NCBI GenBank assembly: GCA_016871175.1
Contig: VFZL01000012.1
Location: 1 to 64,000, forward strand
Reading direction: 5' to 3'
Length of the DNA stretch: 64,000 nt
Source of the DNA: Acidimicrobiia bacterium
GTDB lineage: Bacteria; Acidobacteriota; Vicinamibacteria; Vicinamibacterales; CAVVIG01
The notes beneath the pieces are model-generated. The model made no database searches. It saw nothing but the letters and a program-made list of their open reading frames with translations, and was not told the origin of the DNA. Position numbers and translations under genes: made by a program. Positions 8,927 through 17,701 of the stretch are shown here, in pieces. Numbering within the stretch: position 1 is the stretch's first letter; each line of letters begins with the position of its first letter.

Positions 8927-9200
8927 CCGACGCTCCACGGAACAGGTCATCGTTGCCGAAGCCTATCGTCTTCTTGAACCGCAGGCAACTTGCTGATGCA
9001 CTCGGTCTCCCGGAGGGCTGGCGTCGGGGGTGTGAGCCTGGTACGGAGGCAAGCAGGCAGGCGGGGACGTTTCGAGAGGTGTGAATCGCTCGTTCGAGCG
9101 CGTGCGTGGTCTGTCAGCGCACGCCGGTGTCACCGGAGTGTCACGAGTCGGCGTGGTAAATTACTTGACAGAGCCGGTGGCCTTCGCGGGCACGGCGGGA
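8927..9200. other. Divergent intergenic region, no gene
   Basis: This spacer separates the minus-strand cytochrome operon from the plus-strand small basic protein. I see no convincing coding frame. Promoters for both directions should lie here, but I could not pick sigma-70 hexamers with confidence. The right-hand part continues into the hairpin repeat. Confidence 0.5.
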
Positions 9201-9313
9201 GTTCGGGGCGGAGCCCGACAGGAAACGGCGCGCACGGCGCGCCCGCGAGGACACGGAGCGGGGCATTGGGGCCCCCGCTCAGTGACCGAGCCGGGGTTCG
9301 GGGCTGAGCCCCG
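9201..9313. repeat. Dispersed hairpin repeat, copy A
   Basis: The segment holds two related hairpins: TCGGG-GCGGAG-CCCGA near 9202-9218 and a perfect TCGGGGC-TGA-GCCCCGA near 9297-9313. Between them lies a GC-rich core starting GCGCGCAC at 9228, with GAGCGGGG...CCCCCGCTC. The core and the second hairpin align base by base over about 85 bp with 46912-46998 downstream of the tRNA-Glu gene. It ends just before the Shine-Dalgarno of the next gene. Family and function are unknown to me; it has the look of a REP/MITE-like or structured-RNA element. Confidence 0.65.
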
Positions 9314-9328
9314 ATGAGGGAGGACTTC

Positions 9329-9559
9329 GTGGCCAATCGCACCAGACCGACACTCGAGAAGCGCGCCAAAGAGCGCGCACGCCAAGAGAAGCGAAAGCAG
9401 AAGGAAGAGCGACGGGCCACGGCGAAGGCGCAGAAGGGCTCAGGCCCAAGGCCGGTGGGCAACGAGGATCCGGATATCGCGGGTATCGTCCCTGGTCCCC
9501 AGCCCTCGCCGTGGGGCGAGGATTCGGATGGTCGCGACGAAGACGAAGGTCGGCCGTAG
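9329..9559 (+). CDS. Small highly charged hypothetical protein
   Basis: This 76-residue protein, translated from GTG 9329, has GGGAGG six bases upstream. Residues 1-35 are strongly basic and probably helical (RPTLEKRAKERARQEKRKQK). The C-terminal half is acidic and proline-rich (EDPDIAGIVPGPQPSPW), ending in a run of D, E and G. The layout resembles small uncharacterised proteins I associate with many soil bacteria, but no function is known. An upstream in-frame ATG at 9314 lies inside the repeat hairpin edge and is less likely. It is followed 28 bp later by the YVTN lipoprotein gene. Confidence 0.6.
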   Translation: MANRTRPTLEKRAKERARQEKRKQKEERRATAKAQKGSGPRPVGNEDPDIAGIVPGPQPSPWGEDSDGRDEDEGRP

Positions 9560-9587
9560 TCGGATACTTCTGCCACGGAGCCTGCAA

Positions 9588-10688
9588 ATGTCCCGACAGC
9601 TTTCGATCGCGATTCCGATGGCGCTCGTGCTTGCTGCGTGCGGTGGGGCTCCTGAATCCGCGACGACGAGCGCGCCGCCGGCCGAGCCGGCCCCCGCTCA
9701 GGCGGCGCGGCCTGAGCCGGTGAAGCCGACGGGTCCGGTCCTGTACGTGACCAATGAGCGCGGTGGCACGGTGACGCTGATCGATACCGTCAAGCAGGAA
9801 GCGATCGAGACGCTGCCGCTCGGTAAGCGGCCGCGAGGCATCGCCGTCAGCCCCGATCGCACGCGTGTCTACGTCGCGCTCAGCGGGTCGCCCATCGCCG
9901 GTCCGGGCGTCGACGAGAAGGCGCTGCCGCCCCCCGATCGCGGCGCCGACGGCATTGGTGTCGTGGACGTGAAGACGACCAAGATGCTCACGGTCGTTCG
10001 TGCGGGTTCCGATCCCGAGACACTGGCGCTCAGTCAGGACGGCACGCGCGCTTACATCGCCAATGAAGACACGGCGCAAGCAAGCGTCGTGAACCTGGCG
10101 GACGGTCAGATTGTCACCACGTTCAAAGTGGGTGAGGAGCCCGAAGGTATCGCCGTGTCGCCCAACGGACTCCAGCTCTGGGTGACGTCGGAGGATGCGG
10201 GCGCCGTGTACGTCGTCGACCTGGTGAATCAGAAGGTGTTGAAGTCGATTGAGGTCGGGCCTCGCCCGCGCTCGGTCGCGTTCCTGCCCGATGGGTCGCG
10301 CGCGTACGTTCCGTCCGAGAACGGCGCCACGCTCGCCGTGATCGATACCAAAGCGCTGCGGCGACTGAAGGACATCAAGCTGGGCGAAGGGATGCGTCCG
10401 ATGGCCACGGCGATGGCGGCCGACGGCAAGACGCTGTACGTCAGCACCGGTCGTAGCAAGATGGTTCTGATCGTGGACACCACCAAGGACGCCGTGGTGG
10501 GATCCATCGAAGTCGGTCCTCGGCCGTGGGGCATTGCGGTCTCGTCGGACGGCAAGACGCTCTACACCGCAAACGGACCCTCGAACGACGTCTCGATTGT
10601 GGACTTGACCACTCGCCAAGTCGTGAAGAAAGTGCCAGTGGGCGATGGTCCGTGGGGACTCGCGCTCATCGAGCAGCCGCCCCTGTAG
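9588..10688 (+). CDS. YVTN-type beta-propeller lipoprotein
   Basis: This 366-residue protein starts at ATG 9588 (GGAG seven bases upstream) with a lipoprotein signal and lipobox LAAC (Cys18). An Ala/Pro-rich linker follows. The rest is a seven-bladed propeller built from YVTN repeats: LYVTNERGGTVTLIDT, RAYIANEDTAQASVVNL, TLYTANGPSNDVSIVDL. Such propellers often sit beside PQQ dehydrogenases and c-type cytochromes. They may act as substrate- or partner-binding scaffolds in the periplasm, but no catalytic residues are evident. It precedes a PQQ dehydrogenase by 43 bp and is probably co-transcribed with it. Confidence 0.88.
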   Translation: MSRQLSIAIPMALVLAACGGAPESATTSAPPAEPAPAQAARPEPVKPTGPVLYVTNERGGTVTLIDTVKQEAIETLPLGKRPRGIAVSPDRTRVYVALSGSPIAGPGVDEKALPPPDRGADGIGVVDVKTTKMLTVVRAGSDPETLALSQDGTRAYIANEDTAQASVVNLADGQIVTTFKVGEEPEGIAVSPNGLQLWVTSEDAGAVYVVDLVNQKVLKSIEVGPRPRSVAFLPDGSRAYVPSENGATLAVIDTKALRRLKDIKLGEGMRPMATAMAADGKTLYVSTGRSKMVLIVDTTKDAVVGSIEVGPRPWGIAVSSDGKTLYTANGPSNDVSIVDLTTRQVVKKVPVGDGPWGLALIEQPPL

Positions 10689-10731
10689 CCGCACTGCGGT
10701 TCGGCGGGGTTCAAATCTCCAGGAGGGGAAA

Positions 10732-12498
10732 GTGCAGCGTCACCGCCCGCTTGCCGTCGTCGCCACCGTTTGCGTCGTTGTCGCGGCCGCGTTCGTGCAT
10801 TGGGTGCCGCAGCTCGCCGCTCAGGCGCGCAACGCCGGGGCCCAGCCGCCTCGGACCCAAGTCGACTGGGCGCTGCACAACCTCGACCTGGCCGGGACGC
10901 GGTTCTCGCCAATGGACCAGATCAATCGGTCCAGCGTCAAGAGCCTCACCCCCCGCTGGTTGTTCCAGCACGGCGTCATCGACGGCGTCAGCAACCAAAC
11001 GACACCAATCGTCGTGAACGGCACGATGTACGTGACCGACTCACGCGGGAGCGTGTACGCGCTGAACGCGACGGACGGTCATTTGTTGTGGTCCTACGAT
11101 GTGACCAAGATGCTGGGCGGCGGAGCACGCGAGGGCTACATCTTCAGAAATCGCGGCGCCACGTACGGCGACGGCGTGGTGTACACGGCTGCAGGGTCGT
11201 TCATCTTCGCGCTCGACGCCGAGAGTGGCAAGCCGATTCCCACGTTCGGCACCAACGGCCAGTCAAGCGCCATCCTGGACGTTCTCAAGCAACGGTATCC
11301 GGACGTGACCACCGCGATCAGCATGGGCTACTGGTTCACGACCGCGCCCCAGTACCACAAGGGCATGCTGTACATCGGCAGCACGCGCAGCGAGAGTCAC
11401 ATCCCGGGCGGACACGTGCTCGCGATTGACTCAAGAACCGGCAAGGTCGTCTGGCACTTCAACACCGTGCCGCAAGACGAAAAAGATCAAGGGTGGGAGG
11501 TCGCAGGTCCAACGTGGGTGGGCGGCGAGCGCAACGGCGGCGGCATCTGGGAGACGCCGGCTATCGATCCCGAGTTGGGCATGCTGTACGTCGCCGTGGG
11601 CAATCCCTTCGGCGACAGCACGAAGCGCGCCGGGATGAATCTGTTCACAGACTCCATCCTCGCGCTGACGCTCGATACCGGGCGGCTCAAGTGGTACTTC
11701 CAGGAGACGCACCACGACGTGTGGGACTACGACTCCGGGGGGCCGCCGACCCTCTTCGACATGCGTGTGCAGGGGAAGCCCGTGCAAGCGATCGCGCACG
11801 CGAGCAAGAACGGTTTCCTCTACATCCTCGACCGCGTCGACGGCAAACCGGTTCATCCGATCAAAGAGATGCCCGTGCCCACGGACAACCCGCCGAAGGG
11901 CGAGCAACCGTGGCCCACCCAGCCGATTCCGTTCACCGCGAGCGGGAAGCCGATGGAGCCGGTCTGTCCCATCGAACCGCTCGACATTCCCGCGGAAGTG
12001 CTGGCGAAGAACACGATCGTCCCAATCTTCTCGCCCATGCGCGGGAACCAGGTGCACGCTCCTGGCTTCGGTGGTGGCTCGAACTACAGCCCGGTCGCGT
12101 ACAGTCCGCAGACCGGTTATCTCTATGTGAACGCGATCGATCAGCCGTACAACGGCGGCCGCGGGCCGAAGGGATACTTCTCGGCCTACGATCCGACGAC
12201 GGGCGAGTTGAAGTGGCGGCAGATCTTCGAGGGGTTTGGCCAGGCCGGGGCAGTCGTGACGGCCGGCGGCGTCGTCTTCGTGGGAACCGGCAGCAACATC
12301 GCCGGGTACTTCTTCGGGTACGACGCGAGGACCGGTGCGCTGCTCTGGAAGTACAACACCGGCGCCGGCGTGTTCTCCTCGCCGTCCACTTACATGGTGA
12401 ATGGCGAACAGTTCATCGCGGTGGCGTCAGGCGGCGGCGATCGCGGCCGTCGCGGGGGAGACCTCATCCTGAGCTTCGCGCTGCCTCCGCGCCCATGA
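10732..12498 (+). CDS. PQQ-dependent dehydrogenase (quinoprotein), second copy
   Basis: This 588-residue secreted quinoprotein starts at GTG 10732, preceded by AGGAGG. The signal peptide ends near residue 33. Propeller docking motifs include YALNATDGHLLWSYD, AIDSRTGKVVWHFN and AYDPTTGELKWRQ. The metal-site region shows VAVGNPFGD followed by HHDVWDYDSGG, which supplies the catalytic Asp and a second Asp two residues on. No adjacent-cysteine disulfide like that of the first copy is seen. It resembles the soluble alcohol/glucose-dehydrogenase-like quinoproteins; the substrate is unknown. It follows the YVTN lipoprotein on the same strand. Confidence 0.9.
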   Translation: MQRHRPLAVVATVCVVVAAAFVHWVPQLAAQARNAGAQPPRTQVDWALHNLDLAGTRFSPMDQINRSSVKSLTPRWLFQHGVIDGVSNQTTPIVVNGTMYVTDSRGSVYALNATDGHLLWSYDVTKMLGGGAREGYIFRNRGATYGDGVVYTAAGSFIFALDAESGKPIPTFGTNGQSSAILDVLKQRYPDVTTAISMGYWFTTAPQYHKGMLYIGSTRSESHIPGGHVLAIDSRTGKVVWHFNTVPQDEKDQGWEVAGPTWVGGERNGGGIWETPAIDPELGMLYVAVGNPFGDSTKRAGMNLFTDSILALTLDTGRLKWYFQETHHDVWDYDSGGPPTLFDMRVQGKPVQAIAHASKNGFLYILDRVDGKPVHPIKEMPVPTDNPPKGEQPWPTQPIPFTASGKPMEPVCPIEPLDIPAEVLAKNTIVPIFSPMRGNQVHAPGFGGGSNYSPVAYSPQTGYLYVNAIDQPYNGGRGPKGYFSAYDPTTGELKWRQIFEGFGQAGAVVTAGGVVFVGTGSNIAGYFFGYDARTGALLWKYNTGAGVFSSPSTYMVNGEQFIAVASGGGDRGRRGGDLILSFALPPRP

Positions 12499-12959
12499 CC
12501 ACGCCTCAGGCGGACCGTGGCACGGAGACGTCGCCGGCCTTCGCGTCCGATTGCGACTCGCGACAACTGGCTTCGTACTTCGCTTGTGTGCCCTGACGCC
12601 AGGCCACTGGGTCGAGCCCTCAGGTACCGTGCGAGGGCATGGCGAGCCCTCGCATGATCTGTCGCAGTCCGCTCAGGAAGTCGACCAGGAATGGCACGGC
12701 TACACGTCGCTCTGCAGGAACAGACTGCGCACGGACGAGGGTCGCCGCTCGGGTTGCCGTGCGGAACGCATCGGGCGGTCTCCATCCACCCAGGGGATCG
12801 TAGCATCGTTTGTTCAGTGGAGTCATGTGCGAGAAGCGCGTCGGACGTGTCGCCCAGGATCGCGTTCGCTCACAAGGGGGGATCGCAGATTCTGTCGACG
12901 ACCGCATGCGCCCGTGTTGTAGGATTCGCCGATCGGGAGACTGACCGAAGGAGCACGGC
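12499..12959. other. 461-bp intergenic region, no supported gene
   Basis: Both strands carry frames of about 90-140 codons, but none shows protein-like composition, a ribosome binding site or a recognisable motif. No terminator hairpin with a T-run is visible after the quinoprotein stop. The region probably holds the promoter of the cupin operon. Confidence 0.45.
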
Positions 12960-13520
12960 ATGCGACTCATGACGCTCACGATGCTGGTCGCGGCGCTCGG
13001 TGCGCCGACGTTCGCGCTGGCTCAGGGGACGGCATCCCCGAGCAGCACGCCCAAGGCCGCCGTCGACATCACCAAGGCGGATCTCGAGGCGGCGGTGAGG
13101 ATTGGGATGGCGGCACTCAAGCCCGGCGTGAGTGTGAGCGACCGAAATATTGCCCTCTCGGACACCGGCGCGTACAACGTCGCGGTTGCGTTCGTGACTC
13201 GACCGGCGACGAAGACGCCCTCTGGACGCGCGCTGAGCCACGACAAGATCACCGAGATCTACTACGTTGTGCGCGGCTCGGGCACGCAGGTCACGGGCCC
13301 CCTCGTCAACGCCGTCAAGGAGGGGGGATCGACGACGATCGGACCTGGTTTTAGCAGCACGAATCCCATCGCAAACGGGCGCGCGACCAGGCTCGGGCCC
13401 GGTGAGATGCAGATCATTCCGCCCGGCGTCGGCCACGTGTGGACCGAGATTGCGGAGGTCGGCATCGACTACATGATCATCCGCGTCGATCCTGAGCACG
13501 TGCTCGGGCTGAGCAAGTAG
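12960..13520 (+). CDS. Secreted single-domain cupin
   Basis: This 186-residue protein has AAGGAG upstream of the ATG and a signal peptide ending APTFALAQ. The cupin core shows motif 1 as H-x4-E-x6-G (HDKITEIYYVVRG) and motif 2 as G-x5-P-x-G-x2-H (GEMQIIPPGVGH), so a metal site is plausible. The C-terminal phrase YMIIRVDPEHVL closely matches YLMVRIDPDKI in both halves of the bicupin at 58719, showing that these are paralogs. It sits 8 bp before a second cupin and then a cytochrome c, suggesting a three-gene periplasmic operon. The reaction is unknown. Confidence 0.85.
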   Translation: MRLMTLTMLVAALGAPTFALAQGTASPSSTPKAAVDITKADLEAAVRIGMAALKPGVSVSDRNIALSDTGAYNVAVAFVTRPATKTPSGRALSHDKITEIYYVVRGSGTQVTGPLVNAVKEGGSTTIGPGFSSTNPIANGRATRLGPGEMQIIPPGVGHVWTEIAEVGIDYMIIRVDPEHVLGLSK

Positions 13521-13528
13521 AGACTGTC

Positions 13529-14194
13529 ATGCGCATCGTGCATGTCTGGTTCTTCACCGCCACGGCGGCGCTGACCTGTGCGGCGTTTGCGGGAGCCGGA
13601 GGTGTGCGGCTCTGGCGCGGCGCGTCAGCCGCGCACGCCACGTCGGCGGGCCTGCAGGCCGCACAATCGATGAAGCCTGGCCACGAACGGGTGCCGCCCT
13701 TTCGCGCGCCATCGCCGTACATGTCCGCCGCCGAGATCCAGATCGGTCTCAACAGGCTCGACCCGGCGCTCATCGGCTCTCGTACCGGTGGTGCCGTGCC
13801 GTTCGCCGCAGGCAAAGCGCCGGGCGTCGTTCGACGCCGGAAGAGCGGCCCACAGTACGCGATCACGCACACCCGTTCGCTCGAGTACATCATCGTGACC
13901 AAGGGCACCGGGACCATGGTGACGGGGGGCACGCTGATTCCTCCGACGCTCGACAGCGATCCGTATCCGAACGAGAATCCGAACGCGACGATTCGCAGCA
14001 TGGTAGGCGTGAAGGACGGGCTGGCGCGTCGCATCGGCCCAGGGGATGTGCTCGTCAACCTCCCAGGCACGCCCCACTGGCTGAGTCAGATCGACGATAC
14101 GATTGAGTATGTGGAGATTCAGATTCCGAACGTGGATCCGGCGCCCGGCATCGAACTCGCCGAGGTGAAGCCGAAGGGACAGGTGGGACGATGA
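13529..14194 (+). CDS. Secreted cupin-like protein
   Basis: The 221-residue precursor has an N-terminal hydrophobic signal (FFTATAALTCAAFAGAGG). It carries a cupin-like core with HTRSLEYIIVTKGTG (H-x4-E-x6-G) and GDVLVNLPGTPHW, where the second motif is slightly irregular. It starts 8 bp after the preceding cupin and overlaps the following cytochrome gene by four bases (ATGA), so the three genes are co-translated. A catalytic metal site is possible but less certain than in its neighbour. The substrate is unknown. Confidence 0.8.
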   Translation: MRIVHVWFFTATAALTCAAFAGAGGVRLWRGASAAHATSAGLQAAQSMKPGHERVPPFRAPSPYMSAAEIQIGLNRLDPALIGSRTGGAVPFAAGKAPGVVRRRKSGPQYAITHTRSLEYIIVTKGTGTMVTGGTLIPPTLDSDPYPNENPNATIRSMVGVKDGLARRIGPGDVLVNLPGTPHWLSQIDDTIEYVEIQIPNVDPAPGIELAEVKPKGQVGR

Positions 14195-14733
14195 CGGTTC
14201 GGAGCGTGCGTGAGCGATCGACGTTCACGACAGCGCTGGCGTCGATCGCGGTTGGGTTCGGGTTGGCGTGGAGCACGTCGGCGGCTGCGCAACCCGCACC
14301 GGATCCGCTGGACGTCGCCGAAGGCATGCGGCTGTATCGCACGAAGGCGGACTGTCAGACATGCCACGGATGGGCCGCGGACGGTCGCAAGATGGATACG
14401 CAGATGCCGGATGCGCCAAGTCTCCGGACTTCACGACTCGGTCGCGCGGGCATCATCTACGCGATCCGATGCGGTCGGCCTGGTCGCGGCATGCCCGCTT
14501 TTGATCGCCAGGCGTACAAGGATGCCGCGCGGTGCAACAACACCACGCTCGCCGATCTTCAGAAGAACGGACAGGCCTTGACGGATCCCGCGTCGACGCT
14601 TCAGCTGCGCGAAATCGAGATGATCGCTGACTTCCTGTTCGAACGGGTCATCGGCAAGGGACCGATGGACCACGCCAAATGCGTCGAGTACTGGGGCGAG
14701 GACGTCGATGCGTGTCGCGAGCTCGCTAAATAG
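14191..14733 (+). CDS. Monoheme cytochrome c, secreted
   Basis: The 180-residue precursor has a signal peptide ending TSAAAQ and a single haem site CQTCH at residues 55-59. A methionine in RGMPAFDR is the probable sixth ligand. Three further cysteines (CGRP, RCNN, KCVEY and DACREL regions) are unusual for a small cytochrome c and could form disulfides. It is translationally coupled to the upstream cupin, implying electron transfer from a cupin- or quinoprotein-catalysed oxidation. It ends 17 bp from the convergent NHL gene. Confidence 0.88.
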   Translation: MTVRSVRERSTFTTALASIAVGFGLAWSTSAAAQPAPDPLDVAEGMRLYRTKADCQTCHGWAADGRKMDTQMPDAPSLRTSRLGRAGIIYAIRCGRPGRGMPAFDRQAYKDAARCNNTTLADLQKNGQALTDPASTLQLREIEMIADFLFERVIGKGPMDHAKCVEYWGEDVDACRELAK

Positions 14734-14750
14734 GCGGGCTGGAGGATTCC

Positions 14751-15746
14751 CTACTTCCGAACGAACTGCTGCAGGTCCTGGCCGCCAACGAGGCCGGAGT
14801 ACACCTTTCCCTGTGCATCCGACACGGCGACTTCTGGTGAGGTGCCGTGGATCGACGCGGTGACGACTCCGGTCTTGGCGTTGCCAATCCTCACTCCACC
14901 GTCTCGACCGGGCACGGCGACGTACAACGTGTCCTGCTTGTCGATCCAGATGCCGCTCGGGCTCCCGAACTGTGTCCACTGATCGAGGAAGCGGCCGTCT
15001 TGGTCGAAGATCTGAATTCGCCGGTTCCCTCGATCGGCGACGAACAAGCGACCCTGTGAATCCAGCGCGAGGCGGTGAGGTCCGATGACTTCGCCCGGCC
15101 CGGACCCCTTTTGCGTCCCCCAGGCCTTGATGAAGGCGCCGTCCTTCGACAGCTTCACGATGCGGTCCCCATCGGGACGACCGGGCCGTGGGGTATGACC
15201 ATCGGCGACGAAGATCTCGCCTCGCGCGTTGACGACGACATCCGTGGGTCCGACGAAGGTGTCGGGGCCGGCGACATCCACGCCCGCCTTCCCCAGCGTC
15301 ATGAGCAGTTTGCCCTCGCGGTTGAGCTTGAAGATCTGAAAGCCCTTCCCCGCCACCTGGCCCGGCTTGTAGAAAGGTCCGCTGTCGGTGACCCAGATGT
15401 TGCCGTCCGGATCGATGTGTAGACCATGCGGCTGGAGGAACAGGCCCTGGCCGAAGCTCTTCACGAGCTTCCGCGAGGTATCGAACATCAAGACGGGAAC
15501 GTCGCCCCCACCCTTACTCCCGGCTGACGCCGCGGTGCCGCCAGGAGTAGGCGGGCGGTGGAGCACCCACAAGTTGCCCTGGGCGTCGATGTCCGCGTCG
15601 GCGATTTCACCCCACGTGAAACCAGGCGGGAGCTGAGCCCAGTTCTCGACCTGCCGAAAGGCGTCTTGCTGCGCGCGCGTCACGAGCGCGCCGGCGAGCG
15701 CGACGCTGATTCCGATGGCGAGAGCAGCTCGACGAGTGTGACGCAT
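14751..15746 (-). CDS. Secreted NHL-repeat beta-propeller protein
   Basis: This 331-residue protein from ATG 15746 has a signal peptide (MRHTRRAALAIGISVALAG) and NHL-type repeats: PHGLHIDPDGNIWVTDSGP, GPTDVVVNARGEIFVADGH, GPHRLALDSQGRLFVADRGN. The arrangement resembles peptidylglycine alpha-amidating-lyase-like and gluconolactonase-like propellers; catalytic identity cannot be assigned. There is no evident Shine-Dalgarno. The spacer from the upstream quinoprotein contains octamer repeats. It is probably the second gene of an operon with that quinoprotein. Confidence 0.85.
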   Translation of the reverse strand: MRHTRRAALAIGISVALAGALVTRAQQDAFRQVENWAQLPPGFTWGEIADADIDAQGNLWVLHRPPTPGGTAASAGSKGGGDVPVLMFDTSRKLVKSFGQGLFLQPHGLHIDPDGNIWVTDSGPFYKPGQVAGKGFQIFKLNREGKLLMTLGKAGVDVAGPDTFVGPTDVVVNARGEIFVADGHTPRPGRPDGDRIVKLSKDGAFIKAWGTQKGSGPGEVIGPHRLALDSQGRLFVADRGNRRIQIFDQDGRFLDQWTQFGSPSGIWIDKQDTLYVAVPGRDGGVRIGNAKTGVVTASIHGTSPEVAVSDAQGKVYSGLVGGQDLQQFVRK

Positions 15747-15772
15747 GTCTTGGCTGTGAGCGCGTTCGGTGC

Positions 15773-15804
15773 CGAACCCCTGAACCCTTGAACCCGAGAA
15801 CCCT
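15773..15804. repeat. Four octamer tandem repeats (NGAACCCN)
   Basis: Four consecutive 8-mers are visible: CGAACCCC, TGAACCCT, TGAACCCG and AGAACCCT. They fill about half of the 61-bp spacer between the quinoprotein stop and the NHL start. The unit is the same TTGAACCC type as at 5606-5629, which also precedes a gene without a Shine-Dalgarno. Confidence 0.65.
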
Positions 15805-15807
15805 CCC

Positions 15808-17553
15808 TCAATCGAGTGCGAAGACGAAGAGGTAGCTCGAGTTCTGCAGGTTGTCGTACTTGACCGGGTGCAGGTGACGCCCACTCGACTGCACCGCGAG
15901 GTACTGCTTGGGACCGACCGCGTAGGTCACCGGCGCGCCCTTCAGAGGCGTGCCCACATTGAAACGCCAGAGCTCCTCGAGTGTTTCGTCGTGGTAAGCG
16001 ACGATCCAGCCGTCCTGCAGCGCGCTGAACACAAGCCCGCCTGCCGTTGCCGTGATACCGGAACGGACCTCGATATCGGTCGCCACCTTCGAGAGCACCT
16101 TGTGGTTCACCGCGTCGAAGGCCGTCACCGCGCCGTAGTACAAATCGCTGCTGTACTTCCTCGGCTCGCTCGCTTTCATGTTGACGCCGCCATTCGGACC
16201 GAGCGGCACAACGGCGGCGCCGTTCTGGGAGAAGCAGCCCTCGGTGCCGACGCCGTAGGCGATGTTCTTGATCGGATTGTACGCAAGCGGCTGATGCGCG
16301 ATGCCGCCGTGCCACGTCGGGCAGGCCCGCTTCATCCCTTCGCCACGTAACGCGCGCGCCTCGGGGTTGTAGATCTGGATATCCAACTTGGGGCTGTACT
16401 CGACCGGCTTGCCGGTCTTCGGGTCGAGACCCTTGGTCCAGTTCAGGTCGTTGACGTACTTCTCGCCCTTGATGAAGCGACCGTTGGTGCGATCGATCGT
16501 GTAGAAGAAGCCGTTGCGTGCGTAGTGTCCGACGACCTTCCGCATCACGCCGTCGATCTTCACGTCGTACAGCATGTGGACCCCGACCTCATCGAAGTCC
16601 CACGAGTCGTTGGGTGTGTACTGGAAGTGCCACGCGAGCTTGCCGGTGTTGACGTTGATGGCGATGACGGAGTTCGTGTAGAGATTGTCACCCGGCCGGA
16701 ACTGCGGGTCATAGATCGGATACGGATTGCCGGTGCCGACGATGTAGAGCTTCTGCACTGGGTCGAAGGAGCCGGTCTGCCAGATGCCGCCGCCCCCCGT
16801 CTTCCAGGCGTTGTGATCGTCCTTCCACGTTTCGCTGCCGGGCTCGCCCGGCTTCGGCACTGTGTAGAACCGCCAGAGCTCTTCGCCGGTCTTCACATCC
16901 AGTGCTGCGACCCAGCCGCGCGTGCCGCCGTCACCCGCGCCGTTCTGCACGAGAACCTTACCCTCGGCGACGAGCGGTGCCGTCAGGAACCTCTCCTGAC
17001 CGCCGAACTCGTTCTTGCCCGCGATCCGCTTGTCCCAGATGATCTCGCCATCGTCGCGATTGATCGCGATGACGCGGCCGTCCGGCAGGTTCGCGATGAC
17101 CTTGTCTTCCCAGAGCGCAATGCCTCGCGTGCGGGGGGCGTTACCCTCATGACGAACGCCAGGGTCGGCGGTCCAGAGGAACTTCCCGTAGTTCCCAAGG
17201 GTCGCATCGATCTTGTAGACCGTGCCCCAGCCGTCGGTCGTGTACATCATGCCGTTGTCGATGAGGGGGTTCGTCTCGTTCTCCGGGCCGTTCTGTCCGA
17301 CGTCTTGCATGCCGCCCAGCGCGAGGGCCCACACCATCCGCAGGTTCTTCGCGTTGTCGCGGTTGATTCGTGTCAGCTTGGAGTAGCGGGTCGCGCCATA
17401 ATCGCCGTTCATCAGAAGCCAGTTCTGCGGCTCGTTCATGGCATTGACGAGCCGATCCTGGCTGACGGTCATCTTGTACTCGGCAGCGAAGACCAGAGCC
17501 GACGCTGCCGTAAGAGTCGCCAGCGTGACCAGCAGTCGCGTGTGCACCCGCAT
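15808..17553 (-). CDS. PQQ-dependent dehydrogenase (quinoprotein), third copy
   Basis: This 581-residue secreted protein starts at ATG 17553, with a G-rich Shine-Dalgarno-like GGGGGA upstream. The signal peptide ends SALVFAAE. Propeller blades carry motifs such as AINRDDGEIIWDK, ALDVKTGEELWRF and AINVNTGKLAWHF. The metal region is GTGNP plus NDSWDFDEVG, which gives two aspartates in the D-x-D pattern. The glutamate ligand of the methanol dehydrogenase family appears replaced by Asp in GAGDGGTRGW. It probably oxidises an alcohol or sugar in the periplasm. It is the first gene of a two-gene minus-strand unit. Confidence 0.9.
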   Translation of the reverse strand: MRVHTRLLVTLATLTAASALVFAAEYKMTVSQDRLVNAMNEPQNWLLMNGDYGATRYSKLTRINRDNAKNLRMVWALALGGMQDVGQNGPENETNPLIDNGMMYTTDGWGTVYKIDATLGNYGKFLWTADPGVRHEGNAPRTRGIALWEDKVIANLPDGRVIAINRDDGEIIWDKRIAGKNEFGGQERFLTAPLVAEGKVLVQNGAGDGGTRGWVAALDVKTGEELWRFYTVPKPGEPGSETWKDDHNAWKTGGGGIWQTGSFDPVQKLYIVGTGNPYPIYDPQFRPGDNLYTNSVIAINVNTGKLAWHFQYTPNDSWDFDEVGVHMLYDVKIDGVMRKVVGHYARNGFFYTIDRTNGRFIKGEKYVNDLNWTKGLDPKTGKPVEYSPKLDIQIYNPEARALRGEGMKRACPTWHGGIAHQPLAYNPIKNIAYGVGTEGCFSQNGAAVVPLGPNGGVNMKASEPRKYSSDLYYGAVTAFDAVNHKVLSKVATDIEVRSGITATAGGLVFSALQDGWIVAYHDETLEELWRFNVGTPLKGAPVTYAVGPKQYLAVQSSGRHLHPVKYDNLQNSSYLFVFALD

Positions 17554-17701
17554 TGTGAGTCCCCCAGGATGAGCGCGCCCCGAACGCGTCAAGAATGCCA
17601 CCTTAATCAAGCCACAGTTTCATCCCCGGAGCAAGCCAGAGCTGTGGTGGGGAACGTGGTGAAACGCTTCGACGGGCCCGCGCCACTACTGCGGCTGAAG
17701 G

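Noticed and set aside
12499-12959. Frames of 90-140 codons on both strands
   Set aside because: No ribosome binding site, no motif, and an amino-acid composition typical of non-coding GC-rich DNA.
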